From assembly GCF_013044135.1 (NCBI RefSeq), contig NZ_JABEPP010000002.1, positions 434,001-498,000 on the forward strand: 64,000 nucleotides of DNA, written 5' to 3'. Within the stretch, counting starts at the first letter, position 1, and each line of letters starts with the position of its first letter. A program made the translations under genes and the position numbers. Positions 7,601 to 15,695 of this stretch are shown piece by piece. The notes beneath the pieces were generated by a model that saw only the letters and a program-made list of their open reading frames with translations, did not search any database and was not told the DNA's origin. This stretch comes from Enterovirga aerilata. GTDB lineage: Bacteria > Pseudomonadota > Alphaproteobacteria > Rhizobiales > Beijerinckiaceae.

Positions 7601-8620
7601 ATGATCCCGCTTTCCGTCCTCGACCTCTCCTTCGTCAGGTCCGGCTTCCCGCCGAGCGCGGCGCTGCGCGACTCGATCGACCTCGCCCGTCACTGCGACG
7701 CGCTCGGCTTCTCGCGCTACTGGCTCGCCGAGCACCACAACCTGCCCTCCGTCGCGAGCCCCGCGCCCGAGATCATGATCGGCCAGATCGCCGCCGTAAC
7801 CTCCCGCATCCGGGTCGGCTCGGGCGGCGTGATGCTGCCGAACCATGCGCCCCTCATGGTGGCCGAGCGGTTCCGCATGCTGGAGGGCCTCTTTCCGGGA
7901 CGCATCGATCTCGGCCTCGGCCGCGCGCCGGGCACGGACGGCGTCACGGCGGTCGCGCTTCGGCGCCACCAGGAAGAGCGTGGCGGCGACGAGTTCCTGG
8001 AGCGGCTGCAGGAGCTGATCCTCTGGGACACGGGCGGCTTCCCCGAGGGGCATCCGTTCAGGCGCGTCACCGCAATGCCGTCCGACGTCCGCCTGCCGCC
8101 GATCTTCCTCCTCGGCTCCTCCGGCTATTCGGCGCGGCTTTCGGCGCAGATCGGAATGGGCTTCGCCTTCGCGCACCATTTCGCGACGCACGACGTGCAG
8201 GACGCCATGCTCGCCTATCGCAGCGGCTTCGTGCCGTCGCAATGGCGGGAGAGGCCGCACGCCATCCTGGCCGTGTCGGCCGTCACCGCCGAGACCGCGG
8301 AGGAGGCGGAGCGCCTCGCCTCCAGCCAGGACCTGTCCTGGCTGCGGCGCGAGAGCGGCGAGTTCGGCCCGCTGCCGAGCCCGGAAGAGGCCGCGGCCGT
8401 CCGCTACACGGACTGGGACCGCCAGCGTATCCAGCGCAACCGCGCGCGGATGTTCGTCGGCACGCCGGACCGGGTCCGCGACCGCCTGCTCGAATTCGCG
8501 CGCTCGACCCAGGCCGACGAAATCATGATCACCTCGGCGATCCACGATCAGGCCGCGCGCCGGCGCTCGTACACGCTCCTGGCGGAAGCCTTCAGCCTGC
8601 CCCGCGCGCTCGCCGCGTGA
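7601..8620 (+). CDS. LLM class flavin-dependent oxidoreductase
   Basis: 339 residues in the luciferase-like monooxygenase superfamily, the type with the LSVLDLSFV N-terminus often annotated as a MsnO8- or alkanal-monooxygenase-like enzyme. Signatures are YWLAEHHNLP, RIRVGSGGVMLPNHAP, ERFRMLEGLFPGRIDLGLGR, FLLGSSGYSA near the middle and a C-terminal FVGTPDRVRDRL segment. These proteins use reduced FMN supplied by a separate reductase to oxidise a substrate not predictable from sequence. The ATG at 7601 starts directly at the domain and the ribosome binding site is weak. No flavin reductase gene is adjacent. Confidence 0.88.
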   Translation: MIPLSVLDLSFVRSGFPPSAALRDSIDLARHCDALGFSRYWLAEHHNLPSVASPAPEIMIGQIAAVTSRIRVGSGGVMLPNHAPLMVAERFRMLEGLFPGRIDLGLGRAPGTDGVTAVALRRHQEERGGDEFLERLQELILWDTGGFPEGHPFRRVTAMPSDVRLPPIFLLGSSGYSARLSAQIGMGFAFAHHFATHDVQDAMLAYRSGFVPSQWRERPHAILAVSAVTAETAEEAERLASSQDLSWLRRESGEFGPLPSPEEAAAVRYTDWDRQRIQRNRARMFVGTPDRVRDRLLEFARSTQADEIMITSAIHDQAARRRSYTLLAEAFSLPRALAA

Positions 8621-8696
8621 GCGGTCAGCTTTCCCCCTCCCCTGGGCGGCGCTAAGAGGGCTCACTTCGGAGCGGCCATGAATGCCGCTCAGCAAC

Positions 8697-8702
8697 AGGA
8701 GG
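8697..8702 (+). promoter_or_regulatory. Ribosome binding site supporting the TTG start at 8711
   Basis: AGGAGG, eight bases before an in-frame TTG. An ATG at 8678 lies upstream of this site and has no comparable signal. Confidence 0.5.
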
Positions 8703-8710
8703 CTTCGCCC

Positions 8711-9838
8711 TTGACGAGACAACGACCGCCGTTCCGCGCCGACATGGTCGGCAGTCTGCTGAGGACCGCCCCGCTCAAGGAGGCGCGCGAGAAGCACGCC
8801 GCCGGCCAGATCGACGCGGCTGCGCTCAAGGCCGTCGAGGACGAGGAGATCCGCAAGGTCATCCGCAAGCAGGAGGAGGTCGGGCTGCAGGCCGTCACGG
8901 ACGGGGAATTCCGCCGGGCCTTCTGGCATTACGACTTCCTGGAGGAACTCGACGGGGTTCAAGGTGTCTGGCTCGAGCAGGGCGTCCAGTTCAAGGGCGC
9001 GCAGCTGAAGCCGAAAGGCCTGCGCGTCGTCGGCAAGATCGGGTTCACCGCGCACCCGATGCTCGAGCATTTCCGGTTCGTGAAGGAGAATACGAGCCGG
9101 ATGCCGAAGATGACCATTCCGGGGCCCAGCATGCTCCACTATCGGAGTGGGCGGCAGATGATCAATGCCGGCCTGTACCCCGACATGAACGAATATTATG
9201 CCGACCTTGGACGCGCCTACAACAAGGCGATCCATGCGTTCTACGATGCCGGATGCCGCTACCTGCAGCTCGACGACATCTCCTTCGCCTATCTCTGCGA
9301 TCCCGAGCAGCGGCAGATGCTCGCGCAGCGCGGGGACGATCCGGAGAAGCAGGCCGAGATCTATGCCGGGATGGTTCGCGAGGCGCTCAAGGACAAGCCG
9401 GCCGACCTGACGGTCACCATGCATCTCTGCCGCGGCAACTTCCGCTCCACCTTCGTCGCCTCCGGCGGCTACGAGCCGATCGCCGACCTGCTCTTCAACA
9501 CGATGCCGGTCGACGGCTACTTCATGGAGTGGGACACGGACCGCGCGGGCGGCTTCGAGCCGCTCCGCTTCCTGCCGAAGGGCAAGACGGTCGTGCTCGG
9601 CCTCGTGACCTCGAAGACCGGCACGCTCGAGAAGCCCGAGGACGTGAAGCGGCGCATCGAGGAGGCGGCGAAGTTCGCCGATCTCGACCAGCTCTGCCTG
9701 TCCCCGCAATGCGGCTTCGCCTCCACGGAGGAGGGCAATACCCTCGCGGAAGAGGAGCAGTGGTCGAAGCTCGAGATGATCGTCGCCGTCGCCGGCGAGG
9801 TCTGGGGCGGTTCGGCGACGCCCGCCAAGGCTGCCTGA
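8711..9838 (+). CDS. Cobalamin-independent methionine synthase-like protein (MetE C-terminal domain, YxjG/YxjH type)
   Basis: 375 residues from the TTG at 8711, giving the N-terminus MTRQRPPFRADMVGSLLR typical of this family; the ATG at 8678 would add 11 residues. It consists only of the catalytic TIM-barrel half of MetE (PF01717). Zinc-binding residues are present: His238-x-Cys240 in HLCRGNF, a Glu in FMEWDTD and Cys334 in SPQCGF. The family transfers a methyl group to a thiol such as homocysteine, but the stand-alone short form lacks the N-terminal folate-handling half and its methyl donor is not settled. There is no S-box or other recognisable riboswitch in the 90 nt upstream. A perfect inverted repeat lies 20 nt after the stop. 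Confidence 0.85.
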   Translation: MTRQRPPFRADMVGSLLRTAPLKEAREKHAAGQIDAAALKAVEDEEIRKVIRKQEEVGLQAVTDGEFRRAFWHYDFLEELDGVQGVWLEQGVQFKGAQLKPKGLRVVGKIGFTAHPMLEHFRFVKENTSRMPKMTIPGPSMLHYRSGRQMINAGLYPDMNEYYADLGRAYNKAIHAFYDAGCRYLQLDDISFAYLCDPEQRQMLAQRGDDPEKQAEIYAGMVREALKDKPADLTVTMHLCRGNFRSTFVASGGYEPIADLLFNTMPVDGYFMEWDTDRAGGFEPLRFLPKGKTVVLGLVTSKTGTLEKPEDVKRRIEEAAKFADLDQLCLSPQCGFASTEEGNTLAEEEQWSKLEMIVAVAGEVWGGSATPAKAA

Positions 9839-9857
9839 ATCGCTCGAAGGTGACGCT

Positions 9858-9881
9858 CCTGTGACACGCATGTGTCACAGG
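9858..9881. repeat. Perfect 10-bp inverted repeat with GCAT centre
   Basis: CCTGTGACAC-GCAT-GTGTCACAGG, 20 nt after the methyltransferase stop and 66 nt before the next gene. It lacks a T-run, so it is either a factor-dependent terminator hairpin or a dyad operator for the downstream gene. The arms resemble a CRP half-site (TGTGA/TCACA), but the spacing is 10 rather than 6. Confidence 0.6.
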
Positions 9882-9946
9882 ACGCCGCTAAGGCTGTCCC
9901 GGTGCCGCACCGGTAGGGCCGCTCAGGCCCATGGAGTTGAGTTCAG

Positions 9947-10384
9947 ATGGCCAAGTCCGGGAAGACAAGGGTGCCCAAGAAGGTTGCCGGCCTGAAGGTG
10001 CCGAAGGCGCTCAGGAAGTCGGGCGTGCTCGAAACCCTGGTCGGCAGTCGCGCGGGCCGGGAGATCCTGGCGGATGCGCTCGTCGCGGCAGCGACGGCGG
10101 CGGCCGCGGCGCTGGTCAAGGATCGAGGGGAGCGCCACGGCACGCGCGACGAGGACGGCCGTCGGCGGAGCCGCCCGCACTCGATCATGTCGGACGCGAC
10201 CCAGGCGGCGGCCGGCGCGATCGCCGGGTTCGTGACGGATGCCGCCCAGAACCTGATTGCCGGATCCGATCCCGCGGAGAGCAAGCCCAAGGCTGCCAAG
10301 GCCGCGCCGCGCCGTCGCCAGCCGAAGCCGAAGACGAAGGCCGAGCCCGCCGGCGAGGCGGCCGGCCCGGCCGACGGGGGCTAG
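9947..10384 (+). CDS. Hypothetical basic, alanine-rich protein
   Basis: 145 residues with no family I can name. It has a basic N-terminus, a helix-prone Ala-rich segment (LVGSRAGREILADALVAAATAAAAAL), a polar charged middle, a second Ala-rich helix (ATQAAAGAIAGFVTDAAQNL) and a Lys/Pro/Ala tail (about 35 residues) like histone H1/AlgP-type tails. The composition suggests a nucleic-acid- or polyanion-binding protein, but this is inference. GGAG lies about 13 nt before the ATG. Its stop codon shares the tetranucleotide CTAG with the stop of the convergent DUF6455 gene. Confidence 0.6.
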   Translation: MAKSGKTRVPKKVAGLKVPKALRKSGVLETLVGSRAGREILADALVAAATAAAAALVKDRGERHGTRDEDGRRRSRPHSIMSDATQAAAGAIAGFVTDAAQNLIAGSDPAESKPKAAKAAPRRRQPKPKTKAEPAGEAAGPADGG

Positions 10385-10773
10385 AACCCGGCCCGGCGCG
10401 CCTTCTGGACGAGAAGCGCCTCGATCGTCACGGCATTGGGGCAGTAGGTTTCGAAGTTTTCTGCCGCGGTGCCGCGCTCCAGGTTGCGATGGCACCGGCT
10501 CCGCCCGTCGCAGCCTGCGCAGGTCGCCTCGAGATCGCGCATCACGCCCGGATGCTCCCGCGCGATCTCCCCCTCGTCCATGCCGAGTTCCGAAAGGAGC
10601 TGCGACAGCTCGAGCCGTCCCGTCCCGCCGTGCTCGACGATGCGGCTCAGCATCTCCTCCGGAAGCCGGACGTCGCGCGCAATCGCGGCACGCTCGCCCG
10701 ACCCGAGATGGTTGAATTCGGTTTCAGCTTTCCGGTCCGTCCACCAGGACCGAAGCGTCGTGGCCATGCTCAT
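10381..10773 (-). CDS. DUF6455 family protein with Cys motif
   Basis: 130 residues. The C-terminal half has CAGCDGRSRC (C-x2-C-x5-C) followed by YCPNA about 20 residues later, the conserved cysteine arrangement of the small DUF6455 family common in alphaproteobacteria. Four cysteines could bind a metal or Fe-S cluster; no function is known. The N-terminus starts MSMATTLRSWWTDRKAETEF; the ATG at 10773 follows GGAGGG by 7 nt. It is divergent from the HemN-type gene with a candidate FNR/FixK box between, hinting at oxygen-responsive control. Confidence 0.75.
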   Translation of the reverse strand: MSMATTLRSWWTDRKAETEFNHLGSGERAAIARDVRLPEEMLSRIVEHGGTGRLELSQLLSELGMDEGEIAREHPGVMRDLEATCAGCDGRSRCHRNLERGTAAENFETYCPNAVTIEALLVQKARRAGF

Positions 10774-10843
10774 CCCGCGTCCCTCCCGCGCCCGGCACCC
10801 CGCCAGCCTCGCGGCAAGGCTATCCGCGGCGCGCGAGCCGACC

Positions 10844-10857
10844 TTGATCTGGCGCAA
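10844..10857 (+). promoter_or_regulatory. Candidate FNR/FixK-type operator
   Basis: TTGAT-CTGG-CGCAA. The left half is a consensus FNR/FixK half-site (TTGAT) and the right half keeps CAA of ATCAA, with correct N4 spacing. It sits 102 nt before hemN and 70 nt before the divergent DUF6455 gene. hemN homologues are classic targets of FNR/FixK regulators under low oxygen. Confidence 0.5.
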
Positions 10858-10959
10858 GCGTGGTGCGGCTCCGGAATTTGCGGAGGATCAACGCCGCCCG
10901 CGCGGCGAGCTCCCATCAGGACGGAGAAGGCGCAGGCGGCGCCGGAACCCTGGCCAGAG

Positions 10960-12312
10960 ATGAAAGACGACCTGCATGCGCGCTACGGCGAGGAACGCCT
11001 GCCGCGCTACACCAGCTACCCGACCTCCCCGCACTTCTCGCCGGCGATCGATACGGCGTCCTACGAGGGCTGGCTCGCCTCCCTCGCCGGCGACCTGCGC
11101 GCTTCGCTCTACATCCACGTCCCGTTCTGCCGCGCGATGTGCTGGTATTGCGGCTGCCACACGTCGATCACGAAAAGGGACGAGCCGATCGCCGCATATC
11201 TTGCCGGGCTCCGGAGCGAGATCGGCACGGTTGCGGACCGGATCGGCCTCCCGCTCGCGGTCGGGCACGTCCATTTCGGGGGCGGCACGCCGACCATCAT
11301 GCGGCCGGAGGAGTTCGTCGCTCTGGCCGCGCTCCTGCGCGCCCGGTACCGCCTTGCGGCCGATGCGGAGGTCGCGGTCGAGATCGATCCGCGGACCCTC
11401 GCGACCGGCATGATCGCGGCGCTCGGAGCGGCGGGCGTCACGCGGGCGAGCCTCGGGGTGCAGAGCTTCGATCCGGCCGTCCAGGCTGCGATCGGGCGCG
11501 TGCAGAGCTTCGCTCAGACGGCGCGCGCGGTCGACGCGCTGCGGACGGCCGGCATCCGGGGCATCAATCTCGACCTGATCTACGGCCTGCCTCGCCAGAC
11601 GGCGCGATCCTGCCGCGACACCGTCCGGCGCTGCCTGGAGCTACGGCCGGACCGGCTCTCCGTGTTCGGCTACGCGCATGTACCGTCCTTCAAGAAGCAC
11701 CAGCGCAGGATCGATGAGGCGGCGCTCCCGGACGGCGAGGCGCGGCACGAACAGGCCGAGGCGATCGCGGAGGCGCTCGTGGCCGCCGGCTACCGCCGGA
11801 TCGGGCTCGACCACTACGCGCTCCCGGAGGACGAGATGGCGCGGGCGCATGCGGCAGGCCGGCTTCGCCGGAATTTCCAGGGCTACACGACGGACGATGC
11901 CGACGTGCTGATCGGGTTCGGCGCCTCGGCGATCGGACGGCTGCCGCAGGGCTACGTGCAGAACGAGGTCGTCGTCTCGCGCTATCTGGAACGGATCCGG
12001 GAGGGTGGGCTCGCGACCGCGAAAGGCTGTCCGCTGACCCCGGACGACCGCCTGCGCGCAAAGGTCATCGAACGGATCATGTGCGACGGCGAGGTCGATC
12101 TCGCGCCGCTCTGCGCGGAGCACGGCGCGTTGCCGCAGACGTTCCTCGGCAGCCTGCCGAAGCTGCGCGCGCTCGAGGCGGACGGGCTGATCCGCATCCG
12201 CGGCCCGGTCGTGACCGTGGCGGAGGAGGCGCGGCTCCTTGTCCGCACCGTCGCCTCGGCCTTCGACGCCCATCTCGGCCAGTCCGGCCGGGCGCACAGC
12301 CCGGCCGTTTGA
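10960..12312 (+). CDS. hemN: Oxygen-independent coproporphyrinogen III dehydrogenase (HemN type)
   Basis: 450 residues, full HemN length. The radical-SAM cluster motif Cys57-x3-Cys61-x2-Cys64-x-Cys66 (FCRAMCWYCGC) includes the extra HemN cysteine, followed by HFGGGTPT, GVQSFD and DLIYGLP. HemN oxidatively decarboxylates coproporphyrinogen III to protoporphyrinogen IX in the cytosol without O2, using S-adenosylmethionine. The N-terminal YTSYPTSPHF segment distinguishes true HemN from HemW. The ATG at 10960 matches E. coli HemN spacing (Cys62 there, Cys57 here). The upstream FNR/FixK-like box suggests low-oxygen induction. The 3' end is 2 nt from the convergent UDP-glucuronate decarboxylase gene. 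Confidence 0.92.
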   Translation: MKDDLHARYGEERLPRYTSYPTSPHFSPAIDTASYEGWLASLAGDLRASLYIHVPFCRAMCWYCGCHTSITKRDEPIAAYLAGLRSEIGTVADRIGLPLAVGHVHFGGGTPTIMRPEEFVALAALLRARYRLAADAEVAVEIDPRTLATGMIAALGAAGVTRASLGVQSFDPAVQAAIGRVQSFAQTARAVDALRTAGIRGINLDLIYGLPRQTARSCRDTVRRCLELRPDRLSVFGYAHVPSFKKHQRRIDEAALPDGEARHEQAEAIAEALVAAGYRRIGLDHYALPEDEMARAHAAGRLRRNFQGYTTDDADVLIGFGASAIGRLPQGYVQNEVVVSRYLERIREGGLATAKGCPLTPDDRLRAKVIERIMCDGEVDLAPLCAEHGALPQTFLGSLPKLRALEADGLIRIRGPVVTVAEEARLLVRTVASAFDAHLGQSGRAHSPAV

Positions 12313-12314
12313 GC

Positions 12315-13400
12315 TTACAGCACGGCGCGTCCGCCCGGGACCACCGTCGGCCGCGCGGCTTTCGGTGTCGCCGCGGCCGCCCCGTTGCCGTGCGCGACCG
12401 CCTTGAGCGCGGGCGCGCGCTTCGGCGCCGTCAGCTTGAGCGTGCCCTCCTCGCGCAGGAACTCCTCGAAATACGCGATCGTCCGCACGAGGCCTTCCCG
12501 GAGCTGGATCTGCGGCTCCCAGCCGAGCTCCGTCCTCGCGACGGAGATGTCGGGCCGGCGCTGGCGCGGATCGTCGGCGGGAAGCGGCCTGTAGACCACC
12601 TTCGAGCGCGAGCCGGTCAGGTCGAGGACGATCTCGGCGAGCTCGGCGATGGAGAACTCGCCCGGATTGCCGAGATTGACCGGACCGGTCACCTCCGGCT
12701 GGGTGTTCATCAGCTTGAGGAAGCCCTCGATCAGGTCGTCGACGTAGCAGAAGGACCGCGTCTGCGAGCCGTCGCCATAGACGGTGATGTCCTCGCCCTT
12801 GAGCGCCTGGACGATGAGGTTCGAGACCACCCGCCCGTCGTTCGGGTGCATGCGCGGCCCGTAGGTGTTGAAGATGCGGGCGACCTTGATCTCCACCCGG
12901 TGCTGGCGGTGGTAGTCGAAGAACAGCGTCTCCGCGCAGCGCTTGCCCTCGTCGTAGCAGGAGCGGATGCCGATCGGGTTCACCCGGCCCCAGTAGCTCT
13001 CCGGCTGCGGATGCACCTCCGGATCGCCGTAAACCTCCGACGTCGAAGCCTGCATGATCCTGGCGCGCAGGCGCTTGGCGAGACCCAGCATGTTGATCGC
13101 GCCGTGCACGCTCGTTTTCGTTGTCTGTACGGGATCGAACTGATAGTGAATAGGCGAGGCTGGACAGGCCAGATTGTAGATCTCGTCCACCTCCACATAG
13201 AGCGGGAAGGTCACGTCGTGGCGCAGCAGCTCGAATCGATCGTGGTCGAGCAGCTTCTGGATGTTGCGGCGCGTGCCCGTGAAGAAGTTGTCGACGCAGA
13301 GGATCTCGTGGCCCTGGGCGAGGAGCCTCTCGCAGAGGTGGGAGCCGAGGAAACCGGCCCCGCCGGTCACGAGCACTCTCTTCGTCGAGCCATAACGCAT
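12315..13400 (-). CDS. UDP-glucuronate decarboxylase (UDP-xylose synthase)
   Basis: 361 residues, extended SDR family. NAD-binding [10 protein letters not shown] lies near residues 13-22, with the catalytic STSEVYG Ser/Thr and the YDEGK Tyr-x3-Lys pair. Further signatures are [15 protein letters not shown] and [17 protein letters not shown], specific to UXS enzymes that convert UDP-glucuronic acid to UDP-xylose for polysaccharide synthesis. After the core (about residue 315) there is an unusual 45-residue Ala/Pro/Lys tail. The ATG at 13400 follows GGAGG. The gene stands alone, about 39 kb from the exopolysaccharide locus in this window. Confidence 0.9.
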   Translation of the reverse strand: MRYGSTKRVLVTGGAGFLGSHLCERLLAQGHEILCVDNFFTGTRRNIQKLLDHDRFELLRHDVTFPLYVEVDEIYNLACPASPIHYQFDPVQTTKTSVHGAINMLGLAKRLRARIMQASTSEVYGDPEVHPQPESYWGRVNPIGIRSCYDEGKRCAETLFFDYHRQHRVEIKVARIFNTYGPRMHPNDGRVVSNLIVQALKGEDITVYGDGSQTRSFCYVDDLIEGFLKLMNTQPEVTGPVNLGNPGEFSIAELAEIVLDLTGSRSKVVYRPLPADDPRQRRPDISVARTELGWEPQIQLREGLVRTIAYFEEFLREEGTLKLTAPKRAPALKAVAHGNGAAAATPKAARPTVVPGGRAVL

Positions 13401-13544
13401 GCGACCCCGATCCTCCGCCTTGCGCGGCACGCGTAACGTGCCGCGGGTCTCGACCACTCGCGGTCCGCGAAACTGTGAGCGAATGGCTAGGGTAAGTTCA
13501 AGCTGGCGCGACTTGTTCCGCCTCGATCAGATACGATGAAGTTC

Positions 13545-14714
13545 CTATTCCGCTAGCTGGCGCATGACGCGGATGAGGTCCGCCTTGCCCTCGAAGCCGA
13601 TTCCCGGCAGCTCCGGCATGACGATGTGCCCGTCCTGGACCTTCACGCTGTCCGGGAAGCCGCCATAGGGCTGGAACAGGTCCGGGTAGCTCTCGTTTCC
13701 GCCGAGCCGAAGCCCGGCCGCGATGTTGAGCGACATCTGGTGGCCGCCATGGGGGATGCAGCGGGAGGGTGACCACCCCATTCCGGAGAGGACCTCGAGC
13801 GTGCGCAGGTATTCGCACAGGCCGTAGGAGAGCGCGCAGTCGAATTGCAGCCAGTCCCGGTCCGGCCGCATGCCGCCGTAGCGCAGCAGATTGCGGGCAT
13901 CCTGGTGCGAGAAGAGGTTCTCGCCCGTGGCCATCGGGCCCGGATAGAATTCCGACAGGGCCGATTGCAGCGCATAGTCGAGCGGATCGCCCGCCTCCTC
14001 GTACCAGAACAGCGGGTAGTCCCGGAGCATCCGGGCGTAGTCGATCGCGGTGACGAGATCGAAGCGGCCGTTCGCATCGACGGCGAGCTGGGCGTCGCCC
14101 TCGATCTCGTCCAGGACGGCCTCGATCCGCCGGCGATCCTCGTCGAGGGACGCGCCGCCGATCTTCATCTTCACGACGGTGTAGCCGCGCTCGACATAGC
14201 TGCGCATCTCGGCACGCAGCATCGAGTCGTCCTTGCCCGGATAGTAGTAGCCGCCCGCGGCATAGACGAAGACCTTCGGATCGGCCTCGCGGGCGCAGCG
14301 CTCCGCCAGGAGCCGGAACAAGGGCTTGCCCTCGATCTTGGCGACCGCGTCCCAGACCGCCATGTCGATGGTCCCGACCGCGACCGAGCGCTCGCCGTGC
14401 CCCCCCGGCTTCTCGTTCTGCATCATCGTGTCCCAGACCTTGTCCGGGTCCAGGTTCTCGCCGCTCTCGTCGAGAAGGCTCTCGGGCGCGGCTTCCAGGA
14501 TGCGCGGCCGGAAGCGCTCGCGGATCAGCCCGCCCTGGCCGTAGCGGCCGTTCGAGTTGAAGCCGTAGCCGACGACGCGGCGGCCGTCCCGGACGGCGTC
14601 GGTGACGACGGCGACGAGGCTCGTCGTCATCTTCGAGAAATCGATATACGCGTTGCGGATCGGCGAGGCGATCGGCTGCGTCACCTCCTTCACGTCGAGA
14701 ATACGAACGGACAT
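13545..14714 (-). CDS. tarD: D(-)-tartrate dehydratase, enolase superfamily
   Basis: 389 residues, the same length as the characterised Bradyrhizobium japonicum enzyme. The active-site residues fall at the same numbers: Lys182-x-Lys184 (VVKMKIGG), metal ligands Asp213 (AVDANGRF), Glu239 (WYEEAGD) and Glu265 (ATGENLF), and His322 (IPHGGHQ). It dehydrates D-tartrate to oxaloacetate with Mg2+. The start at 14714 gives [10 protein letters not shown], as in the family. No tartrate transporter or regulator is next to it; the upstream gene is a divergent DNA glycosylase 79 nt away. The numbering match makes this one of the surest functional calls here. Confidence 0.92.
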   Translation of the reverse strand: MSVRILDVKEVTQPIASPIRNAYIDFSKMTTSLVAVVTDAVRDGRRVVGYGFNSNGRYGQGGLIRERFRPRILEAAPESLLDESGENLDPDKVWDTMMQNEKPGGHGERSVAVGTIDMAVWDAVAKIEGKPLFRLLAERCAREADPKVFVYAAGGYYYPGKDDSMLRAEMRSYVERGYTVVKMKIGGASLDEDRRRIEAVLDEIEGDAQLAVDANGRFDLVTAIDYARMLRDYPLFWYEEAGDPLDYALQSALSEFYPGPMATGENLFSHQDARNLLRYGGMRPDRDWLQFDCALSYGLCEYLRTLEVLSGMGWSPSRCIPHGGHQMSLNIAAGLRLGGNESYPDLFQPYGGFPDSVKVQDGHIVMPELPGIGFEGKADLIRVMRQLAE

Positions 14715-14793
14715 CGCGCTCTTTCGGCTTCTTGGCTGGAGAGGGCGGCGCCGCTCCCATCCCGTCCCTATCGATGCAAGGTGTGAAAGATCA

Positions 14794-15393
14794 ATGCCGT
14801 GCGCGCCGCAGGCCGCGACCGGGGCGGTCTCCCTGGACGAACGCTTCTTCGCACGCGACGTCGTGACCGTCGCGCGCGAGCTGATCGGCGCGACGCTCCT
14901 CGTGGCAGGTGTCGGCGGGGTGATCGTCGAGACGGAGGCGTATGACCGCGAGGACCCCGCCTCGCACAGCTTCTCCGGGCCGACGCGGCGGAACGCGGCC
15001 ATGTTCGGCCCGCCCGGCCGCGCCTATGTGTATCGCTCCTACGGGATCCACTGGTGCCTCAACTTCGTCTGCGGCGAGGCCGGCCACGGCAGCGCCGTGC
15101 TCGTGCGGGCGCTCGAGCCGCGGGCCGGACTCGACACCATGCGGGCCCGCCGGAACCTGGACGAGCCGCGCGCGCTCTGTGCCGGGCCCGGGAGGCTGAC
15201 CCAGGCGCTCGGGATCACCATCGCACATGACGGACTGCCCCTCGCGGAGCCGCCTTTCGCGGTGCTCCCGCGAGGCTGCGAACCGCCCATCGTGGCCGGG
15301 CCGCGGATCGGAATCAGCAAGGCGGCCGAGCTGCCCTGGCGCTTCGGCCTCGCAGGTTCGCGCTTTCTCAGCCGTCCTTTCCCGAAGGTCTGA
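14794..15393 (+). CDS. DNA-3-methyladenine glycosylase (AAG/MPG family)
   Basis: 199 residues covering a single Pur_DNA_glyco (AAG) domain. The signature [17 protein letters not shown] carries the catalytic Glu, followed by [28 protein letters not shown] and [14 protein letters not shown]. The protein flips out and excises alkylated purines (3-methyladenine, hypoxanthine) in base-excision repair. The ATG at 14794 has AAGGTG upstream. The 3' end overlaps the convergent TusA-like gene by 26 nt. Confidence 0.9.
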   Translation: MPCAPQAATGAVSLDERFFARDVVTVARELIGATLLVAGVGGVIVETEAYDREDPASHSFSGPTRRNAAMFGPPGRAYVYRSYGIHWCLNFVCGEAGHGSAVLVRALEPRAGLDTMRARRNLDEPRALCAGPGRLTQALGITIAHDGLPLAEPPFAVLPRGCEPPIVAGPRIGISKAAELPWRFGLAGSRFLSRPFPKV

Positions 15394-15628
15394 CACCCGC
15401 CTTGCGGATGCGGAAGACGAGCGCCGTGCCATCCCGCGCCTGCCCTTCCAGGCTGTCCCCGGTCTCGCGAAGAAGGTGCGGGATGTCGATTCCGGCAAGC
15501 GGGTCGGTGCACTCGACGACCAGCGCCTCCCCCGGCGCGAGACGCGCCAGGGCGGCGCGCGTCCTCAGCGCCGGCAGGGGGCATTTGAGACCGCGCAGGT
15601 CGAGGCGCGTCGCATCCGTCCGGGACAT
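15368..15628 (-). CDS. TusA/SirA-like sulfur carrier protein
   Basis: 86 residues, one SirA/TusA domain. The defining C-P-x-P motif lies in [13 protein letters not shown] with Cys16 as persulfide carrier. TusA-like proteins relay sulfur from cysteine desulfurases to tRNA thiolation, molybdenum cofactor or other acceptors in the cytosol. It is divergent from the molybdenum cofactor operon by 67 nt, which makes a role in sulfur supply to Mo enzymes plausible. It overlaps the convergent glycosylase gene by 26 nt. An upstream ATG near 15643 (MWPIAMSR) is possible. Confidence 0.85.
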   Translation of the reverse strand: MSRTDATRLDLRGLKCPLPALRTRAALARLAPGEALVVECTDPLAGIDIPHLLRETGDSLEGQARDGTALVFRIRKAGVRPSGKDG

Positions 15629-15695
15629 GGCGATGGGCCACATGCCGCATGGAGGTTTGCGGCGCCAGTCTGGCATGCCAGAATTCTTTCGGATC

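Noticed and set aside
8621-8710. SAM-responsive riboswitch before the MetE-like gene
   Set aside because: Relatives in Firmicutes are S-box controlled, but the leader is too short and shows no conserved S-box helices.
7304-9871. An 855-residue minus-strand open frame opposite the flavin monooxygenase and MetE-like genes
   Set aside because: No recognisable domain and no ribosome binding site; both plus-strand genes have complete family motifs.
9861-9879. CRP-binding site
   Set aside because: TGTGA and TCACA halves are present, but separated by 10 rather than 6 bases.
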